64,000 nt of DNA from Lobulomyces angularis (GCA_027604685.1 JADHYX010000076.1:1-64000), one strand, 5' to 3'. Numbered from the stretch's first letter, positions 11,128 through 24,897 are shown. The notes: generated from the sequence alone by a model not told the origin. Numbers and translations: made by a program.

Positions 11128-12666
11128 ATGGAGTCAAAAATGGAGAATTTAACAGTTAAGCTTTCAAAAAATGAGTAAGTTTTTAACTTTAACTACTTTA
11201 GATAGAGGATAACCCTTCTAATAATGCCGTTGATCAAGTCGTTGACCCATGGAATGTACAAGGGGCGATTGTTGATGGAAAATTGCAAGAAATCGACTAT
11301 AATAAGCTAATTGACCAGTTTGGTACAAGGAAGATAGATAAAGTTTTATTGGAAAGATTTGAAACCCTTACTGGAAGAAAACCTCACAGATTTTTGAGAA
11401 GAGGTGTTTTTTTTTCACACCGGTGATTATAAAAACATGCTGTCTTTTATTAAAAAAAACAAATTATTTATTCTTCAGAGACTTGAATTCAATTTTAGAT
11501 CGCTATGAAAAAGGTAAGCCGTTTTTTCTCTACACTGGAAGAGGACCTAGTTCTGATAGTATGCATATTGGACATATGGTTCCATTTATATTTTGCAAGT
11601 AAGAAATGATTCAAAATTAATTAAATTATAATAGATGGTTGCAGGAAGTTTTTAATGTCCCGCTCGTTGTACAGTTGACGGACGATGAAAAGTTTTTATT
11701 TAAACAAGGGTTGAAAGTAGAAGATAGTTATAAGTTTGGAAGGGACAATGGAAAAGATATTATGGCTTTTGGGTTTGATCCTGAAAAAACTTTTATTTTT
11801 TCAAATTTAGACTATGTTGGGTAAGAGGGTTCTTTAATTATGGTTCGGTGTTAATTAGTTTTTATGATCTAGTGGCGCATTTTACAGAAATATTGTAAAA
11901 GTTGCAAAACAAATCACTGCTTCACAATCAAAAAATTGCTTTGGCTTTACGGATAGGTAAGAATAACAAATTATTGCCTAATTCACTGATAAGTACATTA
12001 GTGATAATATTGGTAAACTTCATTTTGTTGCTATTCAAGCATCCCCTTCATTTTCCAACAGTTTTCCTGCTATTTTTGGGGAAAAAAACAAAGGAGACAT
12101 TCCTTGTTTGATTCCTTGTGCGATTGATCAAGATCCTTATTTCAGGTTGACCAGAGAAGTAGCCGCCAAATTGAAATATCCTAAACCTTCTTTAGTTCAT
12201 AATATCTTCTTCCCAGCATTGCAAGTATTGTTATATTTTGATAATTTAATTTAATTTAATTTTTTCTTTTTTTCAATGAAAGGGACCTGGAACAAAGATG
12301 TCGGCTTCAATAGCAAACTCTGCCATATTTTTACAAGATACTCCTGCTCAAATTAAAAACAAAATTAAAAAATCTTTTTCAGGTGGTGGAGATAGTCAGG
12401 AGAATCATGAAAAATTCGGTGGAAACATCGAAGTTGATGTTCCTTATCAGTATCTAAAATTCTTTTTGGAAGACGACGAAGAACTAGAAAGAATAGGTGC
12501 AGAATACACAGCTGGAACCTTATCAACTTCTGCGATAAAAGCTAGATGTTCTGAAGTCATTTCAGCTATCGTTAAAGAAGTTCAAGATAACAGAAAAAGG
12601 CTTACCCCGGAAATTGTTGAAAAATTTTTGACTCCTTATCCTTTTGAGTATAAAAAAGATGAATAG
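11128..12666 (+). CDS. WARS1: Tryptophanyl-tRNA synthetase, cytosolic
   Basis: Charges tRNA-Trp with tryptophan. The protein follows the archaeal/eukaryotic class Ic TrpRS pattern: [50 protein letters not shown] (HIGH-equivalent), [51 protein letters not shown], the KMSKS-equivalent [13 protein letters not shown], and the C-terminal [20 protein letters not shown]. No organellar targeting segment is evident, and the N-terminal WHEP domain of vertebrates is absent. The first intron fits best as ACA|GTTAAG ... TTTAG|ATAGAG (phase 0), which removes a stop that a shorter intron would leave. The second splits CG|A of the SHR-DL block. The stop is TAG's neighbour GAA-TAG at 12664-12666. It is convergent with the NAD(P)HX dehydratase gene. 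Confidence 0.95.
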
Positions 12667-12777
12667 AATATATTTAATGCTGAATAGATCACTATCTGTA
12701 TTTGAAACTAAAATTACATCATTACTGTGACAAAAATAAAGAGTAAATAAATTGACTAATTTTTGTTGCATGTGATA

Positions 12778-15123
12778 TCAATCTTTAAATTCAAAATGGT
12801 TCCTAAATTCTGTACCAATATATTTAATTAAATCGGAGGCTACTGTACTTCTGCCATACTAAAAAAGAAAAATTAGTATGATGAAAAAAAATAAACCTCT
12901 TCATAAGCGGATAACGAACATTTTCTAACAATTAAACAGCCAGCGTACGCTGCCAATATTTGAATAGGGGTGTCAGATACGAGGGTTTCATTCTCTTCAG
13001 TTTTTTTCCTATAAAAAAATAAAAAATATATCATTTATGATACTAATTGATACTTTTCTTGTAATTTTGCCCAACAAAAAAATACACCTAATACACCACT
13101 AAGGATATCTCCTTGTCCCCCACACCGTCTTGGACTACCATTCAAAACTTTACACACTGTAGTAAGAAAAATTTCAAAAAGGAAGTAATCTATAATAATA
13201 TCCGTTACCATCAGATCCCAATGTTATACAATCAGCTGAACCTTTTCTTACTACAGTTATATTTCCAAGAATTTTACTCAGTTCTTCAGGCTTGTTGTGG
13301 TCACTTTCAGGTATTAGAGCGTTCAAAAGTCTTTCGTATTCTCTTACATTTGGAGTAAGAATAGCATTTGCATATCCTTTTATGATGTCGGGATCATTTT
13401 GAATGATAATTAGTCCATCCTTTACAAATATAAATAAAATAAACTTAACGACCAAAATACCGCATCTATAATCATAGGTAAGTCCATGCTTTTGGCTTCA
13501 ATAATTATTTTTGCTACTAACTTCAATGTAACATGATCCCTACCTAATCCTGGACCAATAACTAAACAATCTATTCTCTTTAAAAGTGGAGCAATTTTGG
13601 AATATACAGCATCTATTTGACCATCTATTTTTCCTTCTTCACAACCAATTGAGTCTGAGTCTCTCAACAAGGGATGAACAATAATTTCTGGTGAGTATGA
13701 TTTTATTGGCATTGCGGCACTTTTTTCACATATTATATGACAAATATCTGCACCCAATCGCAAAGCGGAAATGGCAGAAAGAAAAGGAGCGCCAGTATAG
13801 CTTTTTTATTTCCATTAAGTAATTTCCTTATAATAAATACCTTTCGCTTCCACCAATAACGCATATTCGCCCACTTTCACCTTTAACGGAATCCTCCGTA
13901 AGTCTGGGTATAATATGTTGGCATTGAATGTCAAGTATGTTTTGAGCAGATTCTGTGGATAAAGACTGAATATAGTCAGTTGTACCTAATTCTAATTTTA
14001 CTGGAGAATAGTTTAAATTATCGTTCAAAGTAGTGTTTACTGGGCTCTCTGACTGTAATGAGCCCATAAGTGCATACAGTCTTTCAAACAATGGACACTT
14101 TATATCAAGTTTTTCTAGAAAAAATAAAATTAAGTTACAAAAAAAAAATTAAAAGTCAAGTGCATAGCAAAAAAATAAAATAAGATTAGATTTGTTGGAA
14201 AACCTTTTATTTTAGGATCTCGTAATTTTACTTCTAAGGAATCTTCAAATTTTCCCTGTGATAGTAAAAAGTTCCAACCTTTTTTTAAACTTTTTTCAAA
14301 TTCATGAATTCTTTTTAAATAATCATCTCCACTAATTTCCCATGAATTTAATCCATTAAGCAATAAACTAATTTCAATTGCTAAATCTTTTGACTTTTTG
14401 TATAGTTTTGAATCGTCTCTTTTTGATAACTTCCAAGTATCGTAGTTTGAATCTTGCTCCAGATATCTTAATAATATGTCATCTTCCTCCCAACTCCAAA
14501 CTCTGTCGGTTTGTACAGGAGTCCCTTCTATCGAGTTAAATTCACTTTTTCTGGGTCTGCCTCTACCTCTTTTTTGATCGTTTTGCTCTGCGTTATTTTG
14601 AAGTACTTGTAAAGGCAAGCTTCTTTTCTGTGAGGATGGACTTTGGCTGGGACTTGGATGATCACCATTTTGCTGCTTTCTCCAACCAACGGGTCTTCCT
14701 CTTTTTCTTGAAGCAGCCTGCTGCTGAAAATTCTGCAGGGGAATTAATTGAACAGTTTCATCAATATTTCCATTTTCATTTTCCATCTGCTCATCGTCTT
14801 GATCATCCTGGTCCTCTGTGTTGTTTTCAACATTGGTGTCTGAACAAAACGTTGAGTTTCCTGAATCACTTTTTCTTTTTTGTGAAACTGAACCTTCTGG
14901 GGGTATCGCTATTTGGTCGTTTCCTGTTTCAGATTTTTCTACCTCAATATCTCCTAAGTGCACATTAGAAAAATTTTTAATGACAATCCTTTATACCAAC
15001 TTTTTCAAAACACGCCCTAGTTCTTTTAGAGTTTTTGAATTCAACAGGATCAATATTATCTGTAATGTTATTCATTGTATCGTTATTTTGTGCTTCTGCG
15101 TTAAAAGGTGCAGAATTTTCCAT
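12778..15123 (-). CDS. NAXD: AT-hook/SANT-like protein continuous with NAD(P)HX dehydratase
   Basis: The 3' half is the ADP/ATP-dependent NAD(P)HX dehydratase (YjeF C-terminal, ribokinase fold) that repairs hydrated NAD(P)H: GESGRICVIGGSER-YTGAP, SALRLGADICHIICEKSAA, SYSPEIIVHPLL, CLVIGPGLGRD, MIIDA-DGL, NAILTPNVREYERL, and RRCGGQGDILSGVLG. The 5' half starts at ATG 15123 and has an acidic/Ser-rich region, two AT-hooks (KRGRPVGWRK, KRGRGRPRKSE), and a SANT/Myb-like block (RVWSWEEDDILLRYLEQ). The exon at 13828-14105 is open from KCPLFERLYALMGSLQSES through to the dehydratase, so the two halves read as one frame. An alternative is a separate dehydratase starting at the internal ATG at 14067, overlapping or adjoining the AT-hook gene. 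The dehydratase call is firm; the fusion is tentative. Confidence 0.8.
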
Positions 15124-15372
15124 AGTTTGTAATAAAGAACAAAATTTTATTTAAATTTCGGAAATTTTTTTGAATTATAATACTTTTTAAATTCTTTCAA
15201 ATAATAATAAATTGAAACTGAGAAAACTTTGGAAGTATCTTTAATGTTATTTATAAATGCTTAAGGTTGGATTTTGGTTTTGAAATTAAAAAGGACAATT
15301 AAACACCAATGCGATAAGGTTATAAATTAATATTAAAAAATTTGTAACTAACTTTTCATGATTTAACACAAT

Positions 15373-17108
<1,736 letters not shown>

Positions 17109-17368
17109 TATTATTGAATTTGAGATTAAATCTTATTGTTTAATATTGATACAAAATTTTTATAAAAAAAATTCTAAGATAATGAGTATTGAGTAGTTTT
17201 ATGAAAAATTTATAGTAAAACTTTAATTTTTAACTTTGATACTATAATTGTAGTAGTTTTGTATATCGAAAATTTTTGAATACGAAAAAATTTTAGGGTT
17301 TTCAGACCAGGGTTAAAGTAGACTTTAACATCATGAATCAATTATATTTTATTTACATCTAATCTAAT

Positions 17369-18925
17369 TTACAATTTTAATCTTTTTGCTTTCGATGAAT
17401 CTTTCTCCCCTTCTTCATTGACAACCCTTTGAGTTTTTCTTTCGTTTACTTCTGAATTCGCATCTTTAAACAAATTTACATTTTCTTCTCGTTTTGTACT
17501 AACTTCAATTGTCATCATGTCTTCAAACTCATTTTCCCAACCACATTGTGCAATCAGGTTCATTACTATATCATCACTTTTGCCTAGTAGCTTTAAATCA
17601 AATAGTGGGCAATACTTGAGTTCTTCTAAATTTATTAAAACTTGCGGAACACTAAAAGGAACTCTTTCTATTATATGAGCAACCGGACTAACCTTTAAAC
17701 TTAAAACAACAATTACAACAAATAATTGAAACAAATAAGGCTCTGAAAATTACCTTGAACCAATAACAATCAATAGATCACATTCTTTTCTGTCTTTTAA
17801 AAAGTTTTCTTCAAAATTAGAAGGCAAACTAAATTTAAATTAAAACTGAATCTACAAAAAGGCAAAGAATACCTTTCACCAAAAAAAACTATATCCGGTT
17901 TCATAACTCCTTTGCATACTGTACAGTAAGGTATCTCTTTTTTAAAAATTTCCTTTTCAATTTCTGTACCATCAACTGTATTTTTGCATTGGATACAGCT
18001 TGCTGAGGAAAATGAACCGTGAACAGCAACGAAATTTTTTATACCAGCCCTTTTTTCTAAAGTATCTAAAATATGTAAGAAAATATAGTTTCTCCAGCAT
18101 ACCTATGTTCTGGGTATAATTTCTCAACAGCTTTCCTTTTTTTTCTAGTAATTTGACTGAAAAGGTTAGTAACGGAAAATAATACATACTGAAATAATGG
18201 CTTTTTGATGGCATAAAGTTTGAAGGATAAATTTCTTTTGCAAAGGAATAAAATGTCCTGGGTTCCTCTTTAAAGTAATTAATATCAAACTGAAGCGTTT
18301 AGTACACATCTTAAAAATTTTATTACCATTTGCTGAGGATCATCTAAGTTAAATTCTTCTAGTCTACTATAAATTCCGTTTTCACTTCTAAAATCTGGTA
18401 TTCCTAGTTGTTCCATTAGACATGAACAATGCAAGTGTAAATTTAAATGTAAGCACTTACCACAAGAAACCGAAACTCCTGCCTAAACAAATATTGCATT
18501 TAACATAAAGTCCTTTTGTATATTACCCCTGTCAATACTAAAATATTTGTGCTCACTTTCAAAATTTCAACAAAGTCATTTAGTGTCGTTAATGAAGTTA
18601 ATTTGGTTCTTTGCTGAATTTTCAAATCAAAAACTTTTTTCAAAAGAAAAAATATTTCTTTTGGATTAAATTCCAATAACGTTTGCGATAAATTTTCTTC
18701 ATCTTCAACAAGTTTTAAAAACAACAAGTCCTCCTGCTCAATTATCGGAAGCACTGGTTTTATATTTTTCAAGATTAAAAACTTGCTTAAGTGATCTACA
18801 TTTTGATACTTTTTATACCATAAAGAAAAACCTAAAAATTTCACCATCGTTATTATAAAAAAAAAAATCAAACCTAAACTTTGAGCTTCATCGTATAAAT
18901 CTGTTTTGTCGAGATCAATTGACAT
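17369..18925 (-). CDS. SIRT1: SIRT1/SIR2-type NAD-dependent deacetylase
   Basis: Class I sirtuin, nuclear deacetylase of histones and other proteins. NAD-binding block LTG-AGVSVSCG-IPDFRSENGIYSRL, GKLLRNYTQNIDTLEKRAGI, catalytic His in FVAVHGSFSSASC, zinc cysteines CIQC and CTVC, IVFFGE, and DLLIVIGSRLKVSPVAHI are all present across short exons. The region before the core (PKEIFFLLKKVFDLKIQQRT) and after it (QVLINLEEL, FDLKLLGKSDDIVMNLIAQC) matches SIRT1/Hst rather than SIRT2. The C-terminus is a charged, Lys/Glu-rich tail (KDSSKAKRLKL) with a likely nuclear localisation signal. Start chosen at ATG 18925 (MSIDLDKTDLYDEAQSLGL). All catalytic residues are retained. Confidence 0.94.
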
Positions 18926-19360
18926 AATATTTTTAAACAAAGTTTACTTCAATTTTACGTCAGTGTTGACGATTATTGATTTGAGTTTCTTTTGAATCGA
19001 GAATTCAAATAAAATTTTTTGATTGATATTTGTTTAAAACATCAAAAACAAAAATTGTTAAAACAATGCAAAAAAAAATTATATCAGAAATTGCAAATAA
19101 ATATAAAAAATTTGGTAAAAATAATATTGTAATAAATTATTATATCTAATGTATTCAAAAAAGGTTAGTAATGGGATAATATAAATTATTATATTTGAAA
19201 TTAAAGATAGGTTTCAGAGGCTATCCTGGTAAATTGCTCACGCTTAGGATGACTCAAAAAAACACCGCATATCTGCTTTACCACTTCTATTGTTAATAAT
19301 GTTTGTAAGTACATATTTTTATGCAGTTAAAAAAGAAAAAGATATTTTACGCTCAAACCA
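18926..19360. other. Intergenic spacer
   Basis: Promoter side of the sirtuin gene and 3' flank of the cyclin gene. Repeated ATTATTATAT-like AT sequence; no RNA gene. A + strand open frame starting inside this region (19290-19550) is antisense to cyclin exons. Confidence 0.35.
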
Positions 19361-20066
19361 TCAATTCAAGAATTTACTAATAGCTTCATTAACAAGTAAA
19401 AGCTTTTTTGATCACGCCAAATTCAAAATATTACCTGAAAAATCATTTTTATTTGATTTAAAAAATTCAAAGTCTATTACTAATGGATCTTCATTTTCAC
19501 TCTTCATCAGGGAATGTGCAATGTATATGCAGGACAGCGCAATAACCTGAGGTGAGTAATTTACACACACATTCGAATAGTAACTTTATATTACGAAGAA
19601 TATATTAAAGATTAATGAAAAAAAAAAAATTAAATTCTCTTACCTATCAAATAAAATAGACCAAGCTTTTGCACCTATACTTTTGTTCAATTTTAAGTGC
19701 TTTGCAAATTTTATAAGAAATTTTTGTGGGTGAACAAAACTAAAGTTAAAATCAATAATTTCCATTAAAATCCTTTCTAAATGTAAAACCTTTTTTTTCG
19801 TATTTTCTGGGTATTCCTTTGACTATATTAGATTTGAGAGCTTATTATATTTTTACCTCATTAACAATGAAGTCTTTCAGTTTCTTAATTGTTTCCTCAA
19901 TTTTACATGCAACATACAAAGACGCAATTGCAACGTCTTTTTGATTATACTTCTTAACATCTTCTTTTTTAAAGAGGGAATGAAATAAGTAGCAGGCGGT
20001 TGATGTTGTGTAGAAAGGTAAACACAGGTGATTTCCCTGATGTATAATTTCTTTTATTCCCTCCAT
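19361..20066 (-). CDS. Cyclin (T/K/Ctk2-like)
   Basis: Cyclin-box protein. The first exon, from ATG 20066, reads MEGIKEIIHQGNHLCLPFYT then TACYLFHSLFKKEDVKKYNQ, KDVAIASLYVACKIEETIKK and LKDFIVNE, closely following the cyclin T/K first repeat (YNRKDVAxACLFLAxKVEETPxK). The second repeat begins LHLERILMEIIDFNFSFVHP then KFLIKFAKHL and VIALSCIYIAHSLM. It ends near 19361 (DFSAISKFLN-stop). The group pairs with CDK9/CDK12-type kinases that phosphorylate the RNA polymerase II tail. A coding-like stretch upstream (20090-20240, with NYAFSERRVLNTEQ) resembles the cyclin N-terminal W-x-F-S lead and may be a further 5' exon; its join is unresolved. Confidence 0.75.
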
Positions 20067-20482
20067 CTAATACTGCCTTAAGAGATGTATTTAGAAAAAG
20101 CCATTAAGTAGCGAAAAAATTTAAATAAAACCTTTCCAGTAACTTCTAATAAAATACTAAAGTTCGTTTGATACTTGCTCTGTATTTAAAACTCTTCTTT
20201 CTGAAAATGCGTAATTGTTATTCTGATGAAGTGCGAGGAAAATTAAAATAGGAAACTTTACAGCTTTGCTAATGCACTTGATAAGAATTCGTTAATTCTA
20301 CCTAATTCAATAACGAAAAAATAAGAAGCACTTTCAAATAAATAAAAAATTTTCTTAAAAATTCAATTTCATTTCACAGTTAATATTCTACGTAAAAAAG
20401 TAATCAACAGTGGATATTTACAGTAGAATAAAAATTTTTTTACTCTGCAACAAACACAGATTTTTTTAAAACTATAATTAAC
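20067..20482. other. Divergent spacer, cyclin / SHQ1, with possible cyclin 5' exon
   Basis: Positions about 20090-20240 on the minus strand carry a coding-like segment (SERRVLNTEQ) that could be the first cyclin exon. The remainder is AT-rich and must contain the SHQ1 promoter. No other feature seen. Confidence 0.35.
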
Positions 20483-21920
20483 ATGTTAACCCCTACATTT
20501 ACATTATCACAATCAGAAGAATTTATAATTCTATCTTGCAAATGCCCTTTTTTAAAGACTCAAGAAATCGACATATCAATCCAAAATCAAAATATCAAGT
20601 TACTTGCGAAACCTTACTTTTTAAATTTAACTTTAAACAATAAGCTAGTCGAAGAATCTGAAAATAATTGTACTACTTATGATATAAGTACTGGACTACT
20701 TACTTGTAAAATTGAAAAGTTTCATAAAATTCACTTTGAAGATTTGGATTTACTTACTAATTTACTTGTAAAAAAAGATAAAAATTTACCTTTCAAACCA
20801 ATGATTCAAGTGATTGAGCCCACATCTGCAGATTCTACTTCTCTCGATGATGAATTGGATGATGTTATTGATTGGGGTATTACTATTATTTGCAACTGTA
20901 GTAATCTTTTTTTAGATGCTCCCATTTTGCTTCCTACAAACTTTATAAGTGGGAGTAAGTATGGCTTTAATAATATGTTTTCAGGCTACGAAAATCATAT
21001 TCACGCTTTGGTAGTGTATTAATTTCTAAAAAATAATTTTATCTTATCTTTAGGCTGAAGGGGTTTTAGATATAGAAAATTTGGATTCATCAACAAACGA
21101 ATCGAGAATAGAATTTAAATGTAAAATGGAAAATTTAAAATTTAATGATGATCACTACATATCAGATTTTGTAAATGATGGAGATATCAAGGAATTAATA
21201 AAATATAAAACAGATTTTCAGAAAATGTTGAAAATTAAGCAAGAAGATCCTTCAAAATTTGAATTTACATTCGATCAAAACGAAAATAACATGATGATGA
21301 ACTTGAATAACCGGGATTACATTGTGGACCATCCTAAAATCCTTTACTTAGGAGTTGTTGATATTTTATTTTCTTATTGCTACAATAAACGAATTAATGA
21401 AGGTGATAGTAACGTAGAATCAAGCTGGAATTTAGTAAAACTAAGTTCTACCTTGTGCTGCTTTCAGGTATGCAATTACATTTGTTTGGAAAGTAATTTT
21501 CACTCTCCGTTCATTCAATTTTAGACCTTTGAGACTGTAAGAGATGTGGCGTTATCTTTTTATCGCCGTTCTTTAACTTATCCTTTATACCGAAATTATG
21601 AACTATGTAGCAAAATTCAAAAAGATGTTGTAATTCTGTTAAAATTAGGAAAAAAACCTATTTTGAGAGCTTTTTTAGAAATAAAAAATATATTTGCTGG
21701 TGATGAAGTGTTTAGTTTTGTTAATAGGTTATGGATTGATGATTACTGCTGTTGGTTACAAAAAAGTAAAAATAAATTTTATTTTGAACTAGGATCTGAA
21801 TTAAATCACTTGAAAATTGAAAAAAGTGACATGAAAGAATTTCAATTGGAGGAGTTAGAAGAATTGGCCAGAGAGAGTTTAGATGAAAATGGTAATCCAG
21901 AGTCGTCTATGCAAGAGTAA
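20483..21920 (+). CDS. SHQ1: SHQ1, box H/ACA snoRNP assembly chaperone
   Basis: SHQ1 binds dyskerin/Cbf5 as an RNA mimic before H/ACA RNP assembly. The N-terminus (MLTPTFTLSQSEEFIILSCK then CPFLKTQEIDISIQNQNIKL) is the CS/HSP20-like domain. The SHQ1-specific domain follows: YGFNNMFSGYENH, HPKILYLGVVDILFSYCYN, LVKLSSTLCCFQ, ALSFYRRSLTYPLYRNYELC, DVVILLKLGKKPILRAFLEI and RLWIDDYCCWLQ. The C-terminal tail is acidic (ELEELARESLDENG). Introns at about 20877, 21023 and 21466 join in phase. The ATG at 20483 follows a short AT-rich leader. All recognisable SHQ1 blocks are in order and uninterrupted. Confidence 0.93.
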
Positions 21921-22081
21921 TTCTTTGTTGGATTGCAAATTTGATAATGAATGTTTTGGTTATAATTTTTTTTTTTTTTTTTTAACTATATTCATACATT
22001 TTAATTTTCTTTACTTATATTTTTATACTTAATTATATTTTTTTTTATATTTAACTGGTAGATTTTAAATGTTTAAAAGTA

Positions 22082-22570
22082 TTAATTACCCTCCAATATA
22101 TTAGCTGCATCTTCTTCTCTAAAAACCTTTCGGTTGTAAGGTACCAAAAATTTCAAAAGTTCCAGTTCTTCACCTAATGTCGACTCTTGAATATTTTCAA
22201 ATGTCCCTTTTTCTTCTTAACCACCAAATTTAAACTTTTCGAGTGATCTTTAAGCTTTTTGTACTTCAAACATTAGTTTTCCAATAATAACCTGCCTATA
22301 TTCTGGAATCCAAATGCATTGTTTTCAGCTGTGCTTTTCTTAAATTTTCAACATCAAACATTTAAATCATGACAATTTCTTTAAATGCCAATTTTTTTAT
22401 ATAGCACTTCCTCGAGAAAATTTTCTATAAAGAGAAGTTCAGAATATGAACACGACGCAAGTAACATTATATCTTCTATATCCATTGGTATCCCATAATT
22501 AACAATTTTTTTTGCAGTTGCCAATTTACCTGAAGCCTGCATCACACTGTCAAAAAGTTGAAGGAAACCT
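22082..22570 (-). pseudogene. Degraded or fragmentary coding region, unknown family
   Basis: On the minus strand several open pieces read as protein but in different frames: FLQLFDSVMQASG-KLATAK, MDIEDIMLLASCSYSELLFI then ENFLEEVLYKKI, MFDVENLRKAQLKTMHLDSR, QVIIGKLMFEVQKA, and near the end GEELELLKFLVPYNRKVFRE closing DAANILEGN-stop at 22082. Stops and frame changes separate them without clear GT...AG borders. The simplest reading is a decayed gene, though an unusually fragmented gene is possible. It lies between SHQ1 and SRP14. Confidence 0.4.
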
Positions 22571-22735
22571 ATTTTATGGTTAATTTCTTACATTTATTGT
22601 AGTTTGAAAAATTTGTGAAGTATTTTTTTTACCTTAGACTTTTAATCACTATTTAATATTAATACTTTTTTTTTTTTTAAAATTAGCTACTTTTTTTTTT
22701 TTGAAAAAAATTTAATTCATTCACATATCATCGTC

Positions 22736-23133
22736 ATGCCAAAACTGTTGAATAATAAAGATTTTCTCAAGGAATTATCGCAACTTTATTATCAAGGAAT
22801 CAATAAAGGATCTGTATTTGTTAATATGAAACGATGTAATATTTTGAAACTAAGATTTAATTAATTTTACTGTTATTAGTATCTTATAAAACTCCACCAT
22901 CAGATAATGGTGAATACCCTGTAATAGTTCGAGGAGCATTAGGAAAAAAAAAGATTAGCACTCTAGTAAGTGTTCTTTGTTTTTCTTTCTAATGTTTTCA
23001 TTCAAACCTAAAGGTACATCCGGATGATGTCGATACCTTTAATGAAGGATATTCAAACGTTATAAGATTTAGTATGTTGTCTTTGAAAAAAAAGGTTAGG
23101 GAAAAAAAAGCTAAATCCAAAAAAGGTGAATAA
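22736..23133 (+). CDS. SRP14: Signal recognition particle 14 kDa subunit
   Basis: SRP14 pairs with SRP9 on the Alu domain of SRP RNA and causes elongation arrest. The short protein (about 95 residues) starts MPKLLNNKDFLKELSQLYYQ and continues GINKGSVFVNMKR, VSYKTPPSDNGEYPVIVRGA, LGKKKISTLVHPDDVDTFNE and ends in a basic tail (LKKKVREKKAKSKKGE). The GKKKIST block and the GSVxxxxKR strand are diagnostic. Three small introns, each with consensus borders. Length agrees with fungal SRP14. Confidence 0.9.
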
Positions 23134-23288
23134 ATTTGGTTTTCCCTAAAATGTAGCTATGTTTCAGACGCAGATTATGATAAATCTTATTGTTACTTTA
23201 TCTTGTAGCATTACTTAATAAAAAATTTAAAATAAAAAATAGTATTAAATATTCATACTGCAAGAACAAGAGTAAAAAAATTTGAAGC

Positions 23289-24897
23289 TCACAATTCACC
23301 TTCTTCAATTACATCATCTTTACGGTAAGCAGTACGCTCTATAACAGGCTTTTTAGATTTATTTTTATTATCTATTCTTCCGCTTCCATTAACCATAAAA
23401 TTTACCAAATCGAAATCATAATCGTAGGCTTTATTACACAACTCCTCCTCTGATAAACTTTTATAGACGAAGTTTCCGTCTGTATCGCAGTTGATGAAAT
23501 AGTTGCCGATCGGTAAATCATTTAACTGCTTCAAAATAAAGTATAACCTTTGCAAGTGTGGCTCACTAAGAAATAAAAAAAATTTAATGCTGTTTTAACT
23601 TACAATTCTGATGAATCCTTGATAAAATTTTTTCTTTTACAGTGGTCAATATAAGTAAGTTTATAATTTTCAATTCTACCTAAAAAAAGTACACCTTTTT
23701 GAGAAGGATTTTGTATAAACATAAATAAACCTATTTCGGTAGTAAACCCAACTTTCGAATTTAAACTTGGCCGAATCACATCGTACATCCAAAATTTTAA
23801 TCTTTCCTTTTTGGTAAATTCGTGACGATCAGAGGATTTTTTAATTTTCAAACCAAACAAATCATCACCTAAAATGCCTTCCAGTTGATATCGCACTAAA
23901 ACCTTCAGATCTGCAAACTGTGTTCGGGTATAATAATAATTTTTTTCTAAACTTTCTTCATTGACAGTTTCCTGTGCAGGTATCACATTTTTTGCAAAAA
24001 AAAATCTTTTATATGCCGCTTTTAACTGCTTCTCTTCAATCTCATGCTTAGTTCTAAAAAAATTAAATTTAGTGAAAATACCTAAAAATATCTACTTTTT
24101 ATAATATGGTTTATCAACATAAACAACCTTCTCCAAACCTAAATTTTTTGTTAAGTTTTTAATACCAATGAGGCAATTTTTATTAGATACTTTGACTATT
24201 TTCATTATAGTATTGCGAGACAACCACTGGAAAACAAGTTTTTTGTTGTATTAAAGTCAAAATGAGATGCTGCAATGTTGAGCTTGATATGCACATATTT
24301 GGCTTATGAATGACCTTTCTGCAATTAAGAACTTCTTCAACGATATACTTATCATTGGAAATAAAATTTTTAATTTCGGTTTCTCCCTTTCTGCCAAGAC
24401 TGAAGCCTTCTTTTTGACTTCTGCAAATATCTGAAGCTTTTGGTGTAAAACAAGCTAAATCTTGGGGAAATGTTGTGTTCAAATTTAGTTTGTAACTATT
24501 TGGTTTTTTGTATGGTTTATACCATTCTTGAAAAATCGGCAATAATATCTGATTACCGGTTAATGCAGGATATAAGCTTTGAAAGTTCTCAAAATCTATA
24601 ATCAAATTTTTGTAAAGTCGATATTTTTTTGATAGCAGCATATTTTCGTTTAAAGTTTTTAAATTATTTAAATTAGATTTGAACTTTTCTAGTTTTAATT
24701 TTCTTTCATTTGAATTAGAAAAAGAAAATTTGTTATAAGTTTCAATAAAGTTATCTGAAATTAATACAACAAGAAAGATTAATTTTTAAAAAATTGAAGT
24801 TTTTTTTACCATCTTCACTACTGAATTCATCGGGAAATTCCATTAACTGGGGATCAATAGGTTTTGGTAAGTCATGAAGGTTTTCATTTATATTCAT
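23289..24897 (-). CDS. ICE2/NARG2 C-terminal domain-like protein (tentative)
   Basis: Start ATG 24897 (MNINENLHDLPKPIDPQLME); exons join across introns near 24810, 24170, 24080 and 23565. Blocks seen: LYPALTGNQILLPIFQEWYK, SSSTLQHLILTLIQQKTCFP, LGLEKVVYVDKPYYK, YYYTRTQFADLKVLVRYQLE, and LKQLNDLPIGNYFINCDTDG. The succession 'VPVxV... KxVYxDxPLPxK ... LVR ... LxxLPxGxYL' recalls the NARG2_C domain of ICE2, a subunit of the little elongation complex for snRNA transcription. Similarity is from memory of the pattern and is not strong. The stop is at 23289 after DVIEEGEL. One intron (GTCAAAG...TTTAG, about 24143-24198) is required to pass an in-frame stop at 24183. Confidence 0.45.

Noticed and set aside
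14630..15132. Two overlapping + strand ORFs of over 100 codons
   Set aside because: Both are antisense to the AT-hook protein exons, whose AT-hook motifs are unambiguous.
19290..19550. 86-codon + strand frame as a separate gene
   Set aside because: It is antisense to the last cyclin exons (VIALSCIYIAHSLM...), which fit a known family.
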